From Leptasterias polaris (lineage: Eukaryota > Echinodermata > Asteroidea > Forcipulatida > Asteriidae), in NCBI GenBank assembly GCA_037783415.1, contig JAZGTN010000015.1, positions 5,219,001 to 5,283,000 of the forward strand: a stretch of 64,000 bases of DNA. Reading direction: 5' to 3'. Each line of letters starts with the position of its first letter. The first letter of the stretch is position 1. A program made the position numbers and the translations under genes. The notes beneath the pieces were generated by a model, which saw only the letters and a program-made list of their open reading frames with translations, was not told the origin of the DNA and did no database searches. Shown here one piece after another: positions 10,949 through 24,700 of this stretch.

Positions 10949-12145
10949 AGTGACGATTTTAAAGTTACGTGCACTTTTTTTATTTGGTTTGTACTCGTTG
11001 GTTAGGGATTTAAGGGTGTTTTTATACGAGCTCGGGCCACTTTTAACAAAATAATTGCAAGAAACTAAGAGAATTGTTTCCAACTTCTTTTGCACAGACA
11101 GAAAATTAGTCAGCAATTTTTGGGGGTTGTTTAAGGGAAGTGCAGCACTGGTCTAGTGAGTAAAATATTCTCTAGAAAGATGTCTATTTAGCCAACCGAC
11201 ACCGCTTGTGAAGGGGAGATTTCTTTTAGTGGAACCTGTTTTGGTAAATTCTCGGTTCAAGTTTTGATTATACCTCCTTTCGAAAATAGATCAGTACTTT
11301 TTTTATTTCTTTAGAAGGTGTAGATGGGTTGATGGATTTTATTGTTCACCTTCAATGAGCCACATGGAATTTTGGCTGTTGCCATAAAAAACAAATTAGG
11401 TACAATTTCATAAAGCTGTTTAGCAGATTTCTTTATATAAGCAAAAAATGAGTGGGGTACCAGTCAAACAATGTAAACTTTATGGCCTTTTGGCTGGTAA
11501 TCTATTTCTGTTAAGCATGATGTTTCGGTATTAGCAATTTGTTTGTGCTTACAGGATTTATGAGTATGGACCCATCAGAATGCTGTACTTGATCTTTGTA
11601 TGTGTCTACTTTGTACACCTATGTCAGCAATGGACAACACATATCAATGACATGACAGTATGGTACACTTTAGCAGATCAACCAATTGTAACGCTGCAGT
11701 TTGCAATACAGCCAAAATGGCTGCCTTTTCTTCAATGAGAACTTGCGAAGATACAATTCACTTGGCATTCTGTCAATTTCTTTTCTGTGGTTATTACTCT
11801 GACGTCTTTTAACTTATTGGTAATAAACCTGAAGGGAAACTGACCTGGTAAGACAAATTTACCAGAGCGTGATTTGAAATGAAAGTCTTTTAACTTTGTA
11901 TATAATAGCATTTGCAATAAATAACATATTTTCATCCATACTGTGTACACATTTTTTCTGCTGTCTATAATAAAGTGCATTTGCAGAATTTGATAAACCT
12001 CATAAAAATTTAACTTTACTGTTTGGTGGACAGTGATCTCTGACACCGTAAGCTGAAAAAACAGAGGAATTCTGTGCACATTCAAATGCAGTTAACAACT
12101 AGCCATTTGCAAAGTAAACTTGAATAATGTCCGACACACTAACTT

Positions 12146-12379
12146 GTCACAAGTGAACACTCAAATTGGATTCCCAGGCTAGATATCTAGGTCACATGGT
12201 TCAGCAAAAACTTTTGCATAGTTACGTAAGGGACATAGAGCACCAAAACACAATTTTGAATGAATGTGTATTAGGGTTAGCCCATCTGGAAGTTGCTGTA
12301 CAAAAGCTAGCCCCGAACCATGTGACCTTGCAACCCTTTTTTCAGTCTGGACGATCCAACTGGAATGTTCACTTGTGAC
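12146..12379. mobile_element. TIR element, 234 bp (GTCACAAGTGAACA termini)
   Basis: The left end GTCACAAGTGAACACTC and the right end GAATGTTCACTTGTGAC form about 25-bp inverted ends. Inner arms include AGGTCACATGGTTC / GAACCATGTGACCT. No coding capacity. Confidence 0.85.
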
Positions 12380-13345
12380 CAATTATGTCATTTTACCAGA
12401 CATTATCCAAAGTCTATCTGTGGAAGCCATTGGCTCTTTGTGATTCACAAAAGTGATAATTAACCGTCATAAATGCAGGTCATTCGGCCAAATATGTATT
12501 CAGGTAAAATATTCATTAAGATAAATATTGTACAGAGTCAAATAATTTTACTTGACAAGGCAATTGATTCCATGTTCTTTGATTCTAAATCTTTGTTGTA
12601 CCATTTTGGTTGTTGGATTTTCTGTGAATTCTGGGTGACACGTTTTTGGTTAGACATGCACCATATCTTTTTAAGCAATGGGCTGACAGTAGCCAGGTGT
12701 GAGGTCAATGCAAGGGGTCAGTAGTTGCATTGTAATGTGCCGGAGAGCCGAGTGTAAGGGGTGAGTGCATTCAGCTGGAAACCTTTCTGTCTGACTATTT
12801 AGACTCGATTACACCCAATGCCAAATCTCAAGATGTGTTTTCACTAATGTTGAGTTAATCTAAATTGTGACATGACACTTTGCATTTAAGAGTGGCCCAT
12901 TTGGGATGTCATGTAAATGGGTTCGCACAAAAATATAAATGTTAACAGAGTTGCACAGTAAAAAGATGGTCATGGTGGAAAACTTTCCTTGAAATGTTGT
13001 TGCTTCAGTTACTCTTCTTTTTGAGAAATGAGTTTTTTTTAAAAACAGTTTTGATCTTGTAAGTCCAAAACTCGATGTTTGAAAACATATCAGGAGGTTT
13101 TTCACTATTTTCTTGTTACTCCAAGGAGTACTTGAGCTTAACATTTCACAGGTTTGTTAGTTCACGTAAAGTGGGGACACTGGTATTTGACAATATGCTT
13201 TACGTTTATGAAGCAAAACGCTTCAGTTGTATTGAACTCCCAGACGGTGTTAGTGTGTGGCGATTGACTCAAAAAGGGAAATGGTTTATACAATTTTCTA
13301 CACTTACAAATGGTCAGGCATAGAAGGAAGCTATCATCACTCACT

Positions 13346-13500
13346 GAGCCCAATTTCATAAAGCTGCTTAAGCAAAAAAATCAGCTAAGCGCAAAACAAT
13401 TGTGCTTAGCAGATAAAGGTTACCAGCCAAAATACCACAGTTTGTGACTGGATCTCTGCTTAGCAGACATGTGTTAAGCAGCTCTATGAAAATGGGCCCA
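13346..13500. mobile_element. Palindromic element, family C
   Basis: It begins GAGCCCAATTTCATAAAGC and ends GCTCTATGAAAATGGGCCC. The AGCTGCTTAAGC / GTTAAGCAGCT core and GGTTACCAGCCAAA block are shared with 22784-22976. Confidence 0.85.
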
Positions 13501-15277
13501 GAGTTAAGCGTAAAAGTTAGGTAGTTGAATTTTATTTTATACACATTAATACACAGTAACTTCAATAGTTTAGATTTTTTTATTATTGTTTAACTTGAGG
13601 AAATATTGTAAAATGAACTACCATTTGGATGTACATATGATGGCAAATAAAATGGTTTGTTTTTTTATTTGTTAGAGGTCAGAGATGGAAAGCTACATGT
13701 GGCTTGGCATTTTTTCAACCTCGTTTACAGTGATGTACAATCTCGCCGCGCCATAAAAAAAAAAATCAAAAAATCCTAGAATGCCTTGCTGGACCGTAAG
13801 GTGTGTTTTTACCATAATAACCAATAACCAAAACGAAATATGTTGGATATTTTGATTCATTCTGTGTTTGAGAGTACGCATCCTCAAATCGAAGAGCAAC
13901 TGGTCCCTTCAATCTTTTTTGAACTCGTGATACATGTATGTCTAACTATATGCAGTTTAGGGTGACAACATAAAAAAGTGATTCATTTGAAGTGTATTGC
14001 GTCAAAATATGTGCATATTTCCACTAAGCGCTTAAAAAGCGCCCTTCAAGCACTCAAAAGTTTTTAAAGGGCATGCGAACAGAGCTGTCACTTTTAGTAT
14101 GCCAATCAGCGTTGATGTCCAGTGGTTAGTGACGAGAGGTAGCGCGCTGCACTTCATTGTGCTCACTGTAGTCATCATTGCAAAACCAAAACATTAAATT
14201 TCTACCCTCCAGTGTGGGCACACGTGTTTGCATACATAGCCTGGGATGAGCGGTAACATCATGGGCCAGGTTGCCTTTGAACTACCTTACCAAAATTTAT
14301 GAAAAAACAAGAACTGCGCAAACCGATGGGAAGAATTAAATAAAGGGCAGTTAAGAAATAAACAAATCAGAGCTGTGTATTGAGAGAGTAGCGACAACTG
14401 GCAATTAGAAGCCATTTTCAATCCCCAAAACATGTCACAGCCCAAGTTTCTGCCAACCAAGGTCGGAAAACTATGGGAAGCCATAAATGCAAAGCAAAAA
14501 CAAATAGCCACAGTTTGTAATAGTGTTGACTTTGTTGGAAACAAAGTGACCATGGGATGTAATTTTGTTTGTTTGAAAGTTAGCCGAATTTGTATTTTGC
14601 TAACATTCGGCCGTCCATGCCAATCAGCGCAGTTTATTTATCAACAATAGAAAGGTTTACACTTAGACTGAAAATGGTGCCCAGCATAACACAGCTCTGA
14701 AAGGGCACATCATCTACATAGCTTAACATTTTACAAGAAGCAACTAATGCCACGTCTGCATTACCGGCTACGGCTTGATCGTCATGTGAACACGCGGTGC
14801 AGCACCCATAGCCGCCACTTCAGACACTTTATTTTTTGTTGATAAGTTGTGATGTGATTTGGGAAACAAGCAACAGTAAAAAGGATAGGGCAAACCAATA
14901 TTCTGATGATTGTAAGTAATTCATCTAAGCCCACCTAATTATTTAGTGGCGTTCACACAAGGAGCGTTTGAGCTTAGATTGCGGGAAGGTTAGTGTAACC
15001 GAAGGATCTCCAATTATCAAACATCATACCCATTACAATAGAAAAACGCCCTTACAAATATGTACAAATATTTACAAAAGCATAAATCGCATACGGCTAA
15101 ATTTCTAAAAATGACTTCTGACTTTTGTAACACAAGTTTCTGACCATCTCCTGTCCTCTACCACCGACAGCCCAAACCTTAAACTCAGTTTGACATCATG
15201 AACAAAGATCTTGTTACTGACTACACCTCCCTATTCTTTCCCTTCACAATAAGGGATTGCTTTTTCGTAATTGTACA

Positions 15278-15612
15278 TAATAATAATAATGAACACTTAT
15301 AGAGTGCCTGTATGCGCCGAGTTTGACCCTTATAGAGCATGTACAATTATAACCCTGGTCACTGCGCTGTTTATTTCTTTCCTTTGGCAGTATGCAACCT
15401 GTGCTGCCAACTAAGTAGCGCACCGAGCTAAATCAATCACAAGAACCATCTCTGCCCTCACAGGCACCCACTTGTCCTTGGGTGAAGAGAAGCAATTATA
15501 GTTGAATGTCTTGCTCAAGGACACAAGTGTCATGACCGTGATTCGAACCCATATCCCGATGACTTAACCACCAGAGCTTGAGTCTGGTCTAAATACGCAG
15601 TAGAGCGATAAA
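15278..15612 (-). mobile_element. tRNA-derived SINE, minus orientation (copy 1)
   Basis: The tail on plus is an (AAT)n run at 15278. Its head at about 15530-15612 reads on minus TGTCGTGG...CTCAAGCTCTGG... and GGTTCGAATC, i.e. A-box-like and B-box-like parts of a type II (leucine) tRNA. CAAGGACACAAGTGTCATGA is shared with copies at 27480-27906, 35384-35760 and 58480-58805. It probably provides SLU7's 3' UTR sequence. Confidence 0.65.
15370..15375 (-). terminator. Candidate poly(A) signal for SLU7
   Basis: This is the first AATAAA on minus after the SLU7 stop (366 bp downstream), inside the SINE copy. A run of about 14 C at 15713-15727 lies between stop and signal. Confidence 0.35.
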
Positions 15613-15741
15613 CCACGACATGACACATCATTGCTGGTCAGTAAGTCGAGTCCCTTTCTATTCTAGTCTACCCCATCAAGAACCAAACAATGCAAAGAAG
15701 TTTCAGATTCTCCCCCCCCCCCCCCCCTCCCCTCAGTATAA

Positions 15742-18700
15742 TCAGAAATGTGACATCGGGTCCTCGAACCTCTTTCTCTTCATCCTGAACGCCTCCATCT
15801 CTTCCTCAGTAGGTTCTGCATGAGAGTCCATCGCTTTAAGACTATTGTACGGTCGTTTCCTTTCATCCATGGCGAGAAGGCGCTCCGCCTCCCGCTGGTG
15901 CTTTGCTTCTTTCTTCAGTGCCTGGGTGTGATAAAAAAAAAGACAAACATGAAATCTATTGGTAATGAATTCGTCACGCGTACCACGAAGTGACCTATCT
16001 GTCAAAATTAATAAATTTTTGCAAATCGGGTTTTATACAAATTATTAATAAACTCATTACTGTTAACATTTTCAGCAAGTTTGAATACCTAATACTTAAT
16101 AGTTTCGTAATTACACTAATTAGTAAAAACGACGTGTCACTAGATTTGCCGTTTTGTATTTCCACGAAGTGACCTATCTCGACGCGCCACTTCACCAATG
16201 ATATACGAAGCGTTACACACACAGTTCAGCGCGCGTATGTGACATTTCGCATTTTCACGAAGTGACCTATCGCGATAGGTCTCAATATGCAATGTGTTTG
16301 TACACAACGCGCGCGCTGCGGGCAATACTCGCTTTCATTTTCATGAAGTGACGTATGTGTTTAGGACTGTATTACTAATTAAAATAGTTGCAAGAATGAA
16401 AACACTCTGACAGTTATGCATGAATAAAGTATTCAGCTTTATTTTTGTCTTACAAAAATGAAACAAACTTGTTAAGAATACCCTGAAGCAGCAGTTTGAA
16501 AAATAGTGCAACTTCAATCGCGATTTTCTCCAAACACGTTTTGGGGGGCTGTGAACAAGATAGGTCACTTCGTGGTACGCGTGACGAATTATTCACATTA
16601 AACTCATGGCATAAAACCCAAATTACTAGAATATTACAACATGAACACATTGAAATAGTAAATTTAAAAATTGAAACACCAACACACACCAAAAAGTCCT
16701 CAAAGTGAGAAAGTGGGAAAGTTACAGTCCTGCCGCAACAACATTTAAATAATTTAAAACAATGGGGAAAAGGTGGACACAAAAACATTGTCAAAAGAAA
16801 ACATTAATGCAAAAGAAAAGTAGGGTTCAGCCATCATAAAAAAATATAGAAATAAATATATAAAATAATCAGTACACAAAAAGATACATTAGTGCAAATG
16901 CCCACAATAAGAGTTAAAATCCCAAACAAAACCTACAATAAATCTAACATCAAGTAATAAATCACAATAGTACGGCCTAAACAACTGCTGGAGCCCACAC
17001 TGTTTGACCACTCAAGCATGACACACACATTCTCACACAACAGGAAACTTGTGTTAAAAGTTCAATTTTACAAACTCAAGTATTACCTTGAAGACTTTAT
17101 ATTAGAGCATAATAAGTAATCAAAGTTATCTTACTTATTGAATTTCCTTTCTTGTAGTTCAAAATATCATTGACATCAGCCAATAAATGTCTAAGTTCTT
17201 GGTCTTTGTTCCCGTGTGTTCTGTAAACCCAAACACTTTTTTGCACACAACCATATGGCGCTACGTAGGTGTTTGGCATTTCGGGTTTTTCCACTCCAGT
17301 TTGAAGTGATTGCATAATAGCAACCCTAGTTTAATTGGAAAGAGCCAATCCTTCTCTTTCCAACGATAGTAAACTTGGGTATAGAGGGTAACCATGGACA
17401 AAAGTACAGCTTTTTAACGAATGGCCTTTGTGCTCAGGCTTGAGTGCTTTTTTGTGTGTTATCTTGGGCGACTAAAGCCACCATTGGGGCTCAAGCAGGG
17501 TATAAGTGCCAAGTCGACTAAAGCCGCCTTGGGGCTGAAAGGGTTAAAACAGCTGCCATTGCTTATTACTCTGCATTTTTTTAAATACTGACCCATAGTG
17601 TTTAATGGCCATTGGTCCAGCCGGCATTTTGAGACTTGATCAAGAAACTGAATGTAAACACACATTCTCGCGTGATATAATGTTTGTCTGACCAGTTCTA
17701 CCCGTGCTCTGTGCTTTCACCATGGAATAATTTGATCAACCCAACGCTGATGCAGGAGTTTTGATGTATACATTACCCCCCTTTAAACTTTACCTCCAGC
17801 AGTTTCTTTTTCTTAATTTCGTCTTCATCTTCTTCATTGCTGTCACTGTTACTCTCCTCACTGCTGCTGTGATGTCGCCGTTTCTTCTTCTTCTTTTTCT
17901 TCTTCTTGTCTTTCTTCTTTTGCTCTCTCTCAAGTTTATCTCGGTGTTGCTGAATAATATAAGAAGAAAAAAAGTTGCTCTTTTTGCGAAGTTTATGGTA
18001 GCGCAGCCTTGTACACTTACAAACTTACACATGTTTTTTGACCTGGTAAATTAGGGACTTCTCTTTGTTCTCCCACTGCTTGGATGTCCCCTTTGGTTTT
18101 GTACATGAAAGTGCAAAAAATAAGTTAGTGGCCTGACGTTTCGACCCTTGCAGAGTCTTTCTCGAAGGCTAAAATGTACATGAAAGTGATGTGAGGACGT
18201 CCTCGCACTGTCAAAACAACCTGATCCCTTTTGCCAAGTCCTCAGTTTCAAAAGGTAGACACCCCACATTTTTTAGGGGGTTAGCAATGATGTCTTGCTA
18301 GTGTGGAAACCTAAGTGTAATTGCAAGGAGCCCAAGACTTGCTATTCTCATTTGCATCAGGCAAAAGGGTTTACAATTTCCAATGTTACTGAGTACATAT
18401 GCTAGAGTACTAACACGCACACATCAAGCACACACGTTACTAGAACTGCGCAAACATGTGCTACAAAACGCAACACTGGATGGCACTGTAGTACTCCAAT
18501 GGCATAGTACTCCAATAAACCAAATCCAAAGATCAGCAGCACGCTTAATTTTCAACGATTACTGTAGAACTAAAACTACCTCAGTCACATTACTTATTAA
18601 CAACCTGAGATGGGAGACACTGCATGTAAGACGCCTTCTTGCACAGTCCACTATGTTCTTTAAAGTACACCACGGTCTTGTCAACATCCAAATGCCATCA

Positions 18701-21700
18701 CCCATCAAGCCAACTACATACATTGCCAGGCAGGATCATACCCTCAAGTATACCAAACCAGATGCCTCAAATGACCAATACAAATTTTCATTCTACCCAA
18801 GAACAGTTAAGACCCGGAACCACCTACCATCTACAGCAGTCGACTCACCATCCATCTCAGCATTCCAACAGGTTTCCCTGCCAGCTATCAGAGTCCTACA
18901 ACCTTCAGCTGGCTCTAGGATGCCGCAAACTCATTTCTGCTTTTGTACAGTGTAAACACTGTACTGCATTTATTCTTTTTCTTTCTATGCACATTGCACT
19001 GTCGACCATGTCGACCAATGACGTCACCAACGCACCATCCCAGTTTAGTTTCCTACGTGAGCTGTATAGACCCATTGCATAACACGCAGCACACATACAC
19101 GCGAGTCTCCTGTCCGCCATTTTGAGAGTCAAAATGTGCACACCTCCAACAATGCAATAGCAATACGACTTCAGCGAGAGAGCTTTGTAACACAAGAGAT
19201 ACACAGACAGACTTACTTTGAAAACTCCTAACACAGTAAATGGTAAATAGGGGAACCTACCTCAACAAGTGACTTGGGTGCTTCTTCTTCTTCTTCTTCT
19301 ACATCATATGCAGGTACATTGATTTGTCCACGGGCGGCGTTTTTTCCCGCTTGCCCTGTGCAGTAGGACCCCCTGACTACTGAGTGACAGCAACTGTAGC
19401 CCCAGCGGAAATCTTTCCAGTACGACCCCCAAACACTCTATTGAGAAAGAACAAGAATCAAGATTGTTCAATCATTCAATCAATTAATTCAACTGACATT
19501 TTTTAATCCTTTCAAATAACCATTCCTCACACTTGCCTGGTACACACTCTGCAGCGTTCACCATTTGATTAAAGTCGGGGGTGAGAGTCATTGCTGGCAA
19601 AAAAGTCTGAAACTACATGTTGGATCCAAACTTTAGGACGTAGGGCCTACATGTGTGTTGAAATGATGGCGTTTCTACCTTTTGGTAACCCCTAGGGAGG
19701 GTTTGGAATTCAAAGGGCTTTTAGGAACAGTGTCCTAAGCACTAGTGAAGTAGATCAAAGGGCAGTCTTTCTTTTATTTGGAAAAATGAAAGGCTTTTTT
19801 TTTATTCACCAGGCTGACCTAAAGTCTGAATTCAGACAGAAATCTGAAAAATCCCATCCCTGTAAAGTGCGCACAACATGCATAATCAGTGAAGTGTGTA
19901 AATCATTTTAGATGGCGAAACAGTGAGCTTCACAATCTACCAGATAGTAGGAAGATTAATCAATCAATCACATGTCTTGTCTATTATTATGTAATTTTTT
20001 AATAGTTTTCCCATCTTTTTTGTGTATTCTGTATAAAGTATTTGTTTAGAAAAGTCTAAAAAGTCAATCAATGAACCAATCGCTGAATTTATAGACCATG
20101 TTACCTTTGTTTACAGAGTGGTGACCTTGTACATTATAATGCATTTCATGACAGGCAAGATACTACACAGGCTATATGGGAAAATTTACATTTTGTGCCA
20201 TAATTTACACATAAATTCAAAATTTACAAAAGCAACAGCTGTGCAGCTTTTGAGATGTCCCCCTTTCTTCATATCAAAAGTTGAGACAAATCAGACGGTG
20301 CAATCTCCATAAAACATAAGATTTGTTGTATTCTTCCATTGAGCTGTGTACAAATGTGCCTGCAGGAAGTCCAGGCTCTGTGGCTCTTTTGTAAACATGT
20401 GATGTCACAGGTCACATCGTCTATAAGCAGCCAACCAAACGGTCATTGCTCAGTCATTGTAGTGCCATCCAGTATTGCTCTCACTCCAAACGAAAACAAA
20501 ACAGGGATTTGAAACTAAGTTTAGAGAACGGATATTTCAAGCAAAATTGTCTCAGGAATATTCTCAGGAGGATAATTACACACCCTCTAGGTGCAGTGAT
20601 AGAAAAGGCATGGTCCGCCACCTGTTTCCGCCAGGTTCTTTGATGGAGAATATGTCTGTGAGGGATGTTGGAACCAGGGCATCTAAAGACAAACAGCAAG
20701 ATTTGAAATTGAATCTTTTGATTCTATGAGCCAGTGCAGCTTCTTTGACAGATTTTCCTTGGGAACTATATCTGTATAGACCTTATGCATTGACGTCACC
20801 AAGCCGCCATCTTGGAGGTAAACTGATGATGAAACAATGGAAACGCGCTGATTTGTACGCGCGGCGCACAAGACTGGCCAATGAACATCTTCCTTTTGAC
20901 CTCTAGGTGAGGGCGCCCTACTCAAATGACGTCATATGCATAAGGTCTATTGTTTCTGTTACTCACCGTATGGTTGTTATTATAAATGTCTTCTTGGTAC
21001 TTGGACTTGACCTTTGCCCTCTCCTGACCTTTGATGACGTTACCGTGTTTTGAATATTCAACATAGTCCTCCTGAAGATCATAGAACAAAGTCAAAAATC
21101 AATGAAAATTCTTTTAGTTGATTACTATTTCCCAGCTATGTTTTCTACACAAATCTGGTGAAAAGTTAGTTGCCAATCAACCAATCAATCAATCGATCTA
21201 TCAATCAATCAATCAATCAATCAATTCTGTATATTTTGTAAATGAATAAAGTATTTGTTTTGAAAAGTCAAAATAAGTTTGTCATTCCATCCATCCATCA
21301 ATCACTCTATCATTAAATTTAAAGGAATAATGTTCGGTCCTTAAAAAGTACACGGGAAGGCCCACATGTACACATGGTGTAAGCTTTAGAAGACTTTTCA
21401 GTCTATTTAATTTAATCAAGCAAATTTTGATCAAGGGCAAAAAACCCTATTATCAGACTAAAGTAGGAAGAATATTTTGCCTGAATTTATATGGAGCAAA
21501 CCAAACGGTCATTGCTCATAGCGTCGTTTTGTAAGCTCTCTCTCTCCAACCGAGTGGTCTAGTGCAACGGTCTTTAGTTCTGGTTTTGTCAGATTGTGGT
21601 TTCGGGACCCAGTCACTTGTGTTCTTGAGCAACACATTTGGGAAAGGGCATAAAGCCAGAGGTTCCTTGTGTTGTGTGATGCACATAAAATTACCCAAAA

Positions 21701-24700
21701 CACTTATCATTAACAGGGTTCTGCCCAAGATTTTTTTAGTGCCGGAAAAAAAATCGGCCGGGGTGGGGCGGAGGGGAGGGCGGGGTAGAGGCAGTAGAAA
21801 ACAGGGTCAAAGACCACTCATAGATATAAGATGGGGTCTTACCTTTTACAATACCTACAGCAGTACTGGTAACAATTAATGACAATACTCAATAGCCTAA
21901 ACTAAACAGCAAACAACTTATTCAAAGTTTTGTGAACAATTTGTAAAGCGTACAGAAAAAGTTTTTCCTAGTACAATCAAGTCAATTTCCTTTCGATCGT
22001 GCACGGAGTGGTCACACATTTGCGCCCTGCCTGCCTGCAGCTAGCTGTGCCTTGGATGTAGGCCTCCATAGTGCGCGCATGCCTTTACCACCATGGGAAA
22101 ACAATTTACAGCTTTATAGCATGATGCTTACTCTGTCTGTAGTTCATTTTCCGTTGTATTAAACGATATAGAATAGGGTACGCAACATGTACATGATGCA
22201 ACTGGTATCATGTCATTCCAAGCGTAAAGCTATAATCAGCGTGACTGGAAACCAATGCGGGTTTCGTTGGATCGTTGGGTGATATAATGTACATCGTGCA
22301 GGCGGGAGTGATGCTTGATCCTGGATCATTAAAATAGACTCAAACCAAAGAAGTAGGCTACTCGAAACTTTGGATGAAACTTTTTACTGGTAAATAATTT
22401 TGTCTACATGTTGTTCAAAATATTTTGAAGGAAATGGGCAAACAAATTGAAAAATGTGTGGTGGTCGGAAAAAGAAAAAAAAAATCTGCCAGTGGTGGTC
22501 GGGGAATCATGAGTGCCGGTCGGGTTTTCCGGCACCGACCACCGTGGGCAGAACACCGATTAAAGATGAGCACCAAGGTAAAATTCAATATTGTGATGCC
22601 CTCATTGTCCAATAGATAGAGTCCTCATACGAGTGGGGAAAAATTTACAAGTCTCTAACCAAATGCCATTGTATCCCCTACCATTCCACATGTTCCAGTG
22701 CAAAACTTGTCAACATCCCTAAACATGGATATCACCTTGGAGTCCCTCTTCAAGAGAAAGAGTTAGCCACAGTGTTCAAACATGGGCCAAATTTCATGGA
22801 GCTGCTTAAGCACAAAAAGTAGCTAAGCATAACAAAATTGTGTTTACCAAAATAAGGTTACCAGCCAAACTACCATGTCACATGTACAATTTGTGGCTGG
22901 TATCCTGCTCATTTCTGCTTAGCAGACAATTGTTAAGCAATATTTTCTGCTTAAGCAGCTCTATGAAATTGGGCCCTGGTTGGCTGCAGGATATATCACA
23001 TGACTTTGTAAACCCCTTACAAGGTGCTGTATAAATGGGTCTTACAAATAAAGTGTAGCTCTGTATACATGTCATAAAGATAACGAATACTTTGAGTATA
23101 AAGATAACGAGTACTTTGAGTATAAAGATAACGAGTACTTTGAGTATAAGGATAACGAGTACTTTGAGTATAAAGATAACGAGTACTTTGAGTATAAAGA
23201 TAACGAGTACTTTGAGTATAAAGATAACGAGTACTTTGAGTATAAAGATAACGAGTACTTTGAGTGTAAAGATAACGAGTACTTTGAGTGTAAAGATAAC
23301 GAGTACTTTGAGTGTAAAGATAACGAGTACTCTGAGTATAAAGATAACGAGTACTTTGAATATAAAGATAACGAGTACTTTGAGTATAAAGATAACGAGT
23401 ACTTTGAGTATAAAGATAACGAGTACTTTGAGTATAAAGATAACGAGTACTTTGAATATAAAGATAACAAGTACTTTGAATATAAAGATAACGAGTACTT
23501 TGAGTTGGATGAGGTAAAGCACTGTATAACAACTGCATGGTGGTAGTATTATAAAACATATAATGAAATATCAGTATGAAAAAGAAATGACAATATTACC
23601 GTCTGTGCCAGTAGAAGCTCTCTAGCTGGGGCATCAAGATGTTCAGCTCCTCCATACTGAAAGACAAATTTAGGATTTTTCATCGTTCAGGTTTAAATTA
23701 GTGTTTTTTTCTCTCTCTGCCTTTCACTTCTGTGGACCCCGGTTCATACGGTGGAACTATCTAACGTCATCAAGTAATCAGTCACTAAGGCCCTTTTTTG
23801 AAATCTTCCGCTTCAGCTCCTAGTTATGTTAAGTCTACCTGTTAGAAGCCCTGTACAGAAAGTGCCATTTAAAAAATAAAAATAAATGGAGCCTTAGCGA
23901 GAGCTAAAGCCAGAGCTTAAGCCGGGGCCAAAGTTGGAGCTTAAGCCGGGGCCAAAGTTGGACCCTAAGCCGGAGTCTAAGTAAAAGGGTGTGCAAATTT
24001 GTTGGAAATTTAAAAACTGGGTGTCCAAATTGCTCACTTACAATACATTTACATGTAAACGACAGATAAAACAGGGTGTCCAAATTTAAAACAGGGTGTC
24101 CAAAAGACACCCAGGCACCCCTCTGGCTAACACTCTGGCCGGAGCCTAAGCCGCAGCCAGAACCAAAGCTGTGGTTTCAAAAAGGGCCCAACCTAACAAA
24201 AATAAACCATATCCAATATGTGGCGGAGGGTATCCCTCAAAATGTTCCCATACATTCAGACAATCTTTTCCTCTTGTACAGAAGTACTCCCCATTACATC
24301 TTCTAAAGAATTCCTGAGATTTCCAGAACATATAGAAGACACAATAAGGGGTGGAGTACATCATGCCACATATCAAGCACCAAATAAACAAAAAAGAAAG
24401 GCACAGCAATATGTCATTTATGGTTTTTTTTACCCGTTCCAAGACGCTCCCTTTCTGGTTGGCTTTGAAATCGTCTTTCTTGACGGCAAACTCCTGATGT
24501 AGTAACTCTAGTTTGGTAGGTTCTGCCTGTAGGTGAACATCTGTACCCCTCTCAGAAGCATCCCATGCAAACACTACACAGGGATGAAATTAGAAGAAAT
24601 GTTCAAGTTAATTTAGACCGAGAACCTCTCCAGATGTTACAATTCAGGAGGTGTGCCACCAGAAATACAAAATGACAGGTTTTGGACACAATGTGAACTA

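Larger units (their letters stand above)
9809..15277. other. Intergenic region between convergent TMEM127 and SLU7
   Basis: Apart from the short repeats listed separately I see no gene here. ORFs are all short, lack homology I recognise and do not abut plausible splice sites. The composition is AT-rich. Confidence 0.6.

Noticed and set aside
17761..18054. Leucine/phenylalanine-rich plus-strand ORF resembling a membrane protein
   Set aside because: It is the antisense shadow of the lysine-rich SLU7 exon 14 and its flanks.
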